In this document: one piece after another, positions 62,643 to 64,000 of the stretch
How positions within the stretch are numbered: the first letter of the stretch is position 1
Layout: every line of letters starts with the position of its first letter
DNA from: Paramecium sonneborni
Lineage: Eukaryota > Ciliophora > Oligohymenophorea > Peniculida > Parameciidae
DNA: 64,000 nt
Assembly (NCBI GenBank): GCA_905182985.1
Contig: CAJJDN010000131.1
Location: 18,658-82,657 of the forward strand
Direction of reading: 5' to 3'
Program-made: the position numbers and the translations under genes
The notes under the pieces: model-generated
What the model was told of the DNA's origin: nothing
Seen by the model: only the letters and a program-made list of their open reading frames with translations
The model's database searches: none

Positions 62643-63801
62643 CTATTTTTTAAACGAAAATAAATTAATGAATTTCTAATTATTATTAAATCAGAATAAG
62701 TAGAAATCCTTCTATCTTTTATTTGGAATTTAATTTCTATAAAAATTTTATACTTTATAACTTAATTTAATTCCAGATATTCTTTTTTAATCAGAAAAAA
62801 CATTTTATTGAGTACCTGAGCTTTAATTGTGATATTAGAAAACAGGAAATTTAATCATTATCATTAATTTCTAAAATTTAAATTTAAACTCTCTTCATTT
62901 CATATTTAAACCAAATTAATTTATGACAAAATAAATAAATATGAAAATTTGTAGTTATGATTGTAAATTAACCATAGTTTATACAATCTTTTGCAAATTT
63001 TAAAAGTTATTTATTTTTATATCCTATAATTTAATTTTTGTCTATTCTTTTATTTTTAATATCATTCACCAATCAGAAAATAATTATTTATTTTTACTTA
63101 ATTAATTTTAATTAAATTTCTTCAATTTATTAAAGACACTAAAGAAATATATCTAAATCAGCTAAAAATATATTTTTAAAATTCTTTATCTAATATGTCT
63201 TAATTGTATTTAATTTAGGCTAAAAATTAATTAATTACTATAAATTATTCAAAAAGTAAAAGGATTTTGTGAATTCATAAAAAGAATTGCTAACAGTAAA
63301 TTATTTATCCAATTTCTGTATTTTCTTTTTTCCAAGATTTACTTATTTATAATTAAAATGAAATACAAATTAAATATAAACTTTGATGAAAAGAACTGTG
63401 TTTGAAATATAATTATTAAGGATACTAGCAGTTAATTCCTAAATAAGCCAATTTAATATTGATCATCTTGATTTACAAAATAAACAGGATTTCCATTATT
63501 ATTAAATCATAAAATTTGAAATTTCTCATTAATTTAAATTAATAGAAATTCAATTCCCCAAATAAATTTGAAGTTAATATTTTATGTTAGGTTTTGATTA
63601 AGTAATAAAATTATTTCAGTTTTGAGTTAATATATGATAATTAACAAAGAATAAAAAAATTCAGATTATATTTTGAAAATATTTAACAAATTATAAAAAA
63701 ATTCGAAATATTTAAATATGATGCAATATTATTTATTTGTGAAAACCTGATAAAATGTAAAATAGAAGAGTTTTTACTATAATAATAAATTAATCATCAA
63801 G
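62643..63801. other. Long AT-rich intergenic region
   Basis: About 1.16 kb upstream of the Cys-rich gene. All frames are broken by TGA and no motif was seen, though a decayed gene could be hidden. It is one of the longest apparently empty stretches in the window. Confidence 0.45.
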
Positions 63802-64000
63802 TCATAGGACTTTTCCATCCAAGCATTATTTAATCACATTTTGTAATTGCATTACCATATTTTTCATTATATTTGAAAGATCAGAATCAAGGGAAGTATT
63901 TTTCCAAATCGAATCCAAAGTTAGATCTTCTTTTTTTTCATTCAAATAAGCATATTCCCTATATTATTATTATAATAAGAATTACTCTCCCATTAACTCA
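63802..64000 (-). CDS. 3' end of a gene running off the window, unknown
   Basis: An open minus-strand frame from the window edge to TGA (63802-63804), about 65 codons. It contains YREYAYLNEKKEDLTLDSIWKN and a helical end SNIMKNMVMQLQNVIKQCLDGKVL. No family can be named from this fragment. Natural composition and a single open frame support coding. Confidence 0.55.

Overview
The window reads as macronuclear DNA of a ciliate, most probably Paramecium. TAA and TAG must be read as glutamine throughout, and only TGA ends reading frames. About 45 introns of 20-31 nt (mostly GTA...TAG) restore known domains when removed. The DNA is very AT-rich and genes lie 9-115 bp apart in the dense parts. The families present (WD40, TPR, double cyclic-nucleotide-binding, SK-type K+ channel, Cys-rich surface protein, cilia proteins) are typical of this genus. 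The species cannot be told from sequence alone. All gene models are hand-translated with the ciliate code; domain names rest on motif recognition, not on searches.

Layout. 1-10.7 kb: one giant intronless minus-strand gene for a STAND-type protein (N-terminal helical region, NACHT NTPase, many WD repeats), broken near its 3' end by an apparent 1-nt frameshift in a T run. 10.7-16.4 kb: a gene graveyard with relics of TPR, WD-like, actin and K+-channel genes, one small intact gene, and a sequence gap flanked by an exact 491-bp duplication. 16.4-25.5 kb: compact block with LC8 dynein light chain, Nudix hydrolase, AGC kinase, tRNA-Asp(GTC), EH-domain endocytic protein, ATPAF1-like F1-ATPase assembly factor and a divergent LC8-like protein. 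26.2-28.0 kb: WD40 gene of about 14 near-identical repeats with a 2-nt frameshift. 28.6-39.3 kb: double-CNBD protein, LITAF-like zinc protein, second WD40 protein, Trf4-type nucleotidyltransferase, methyltransferase relic, Q-rich protein, Sas10/Utp3 and an RRM/zinc-knuckle/SR protein. 39.3-53.2 kb: KATNIP homologue, SK-like K+ channel, two proteins of unknown function, myotubularin, second double-CNBD protein, DnaQ-fold exonuclease and one unknown. 53.3-62.6 kb: a giant Cys-rich surface receptor-like gene containing a second exact duplication (1,200 bp) around a single N. A partial gene runs off the right end.

Neighbouring genes do not form operons. Recurrent themes are cilia (dynein light chains, KATNIP, K+ channel, CNBD proteins), phosphoinositide/endosomal trafficking (EH protein, myotubularin, LITAF) and RNA processing (Trf4, Sas10, SR protein, exonuclease). 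The two duplications share the same signature (identical copies abutting an N gap) and are best read as assembly artefacts. The most biologically interesting items are the giant NACHT-WD40 protein, the frame-broken WD40 genes and the density of recognisable gene relics.
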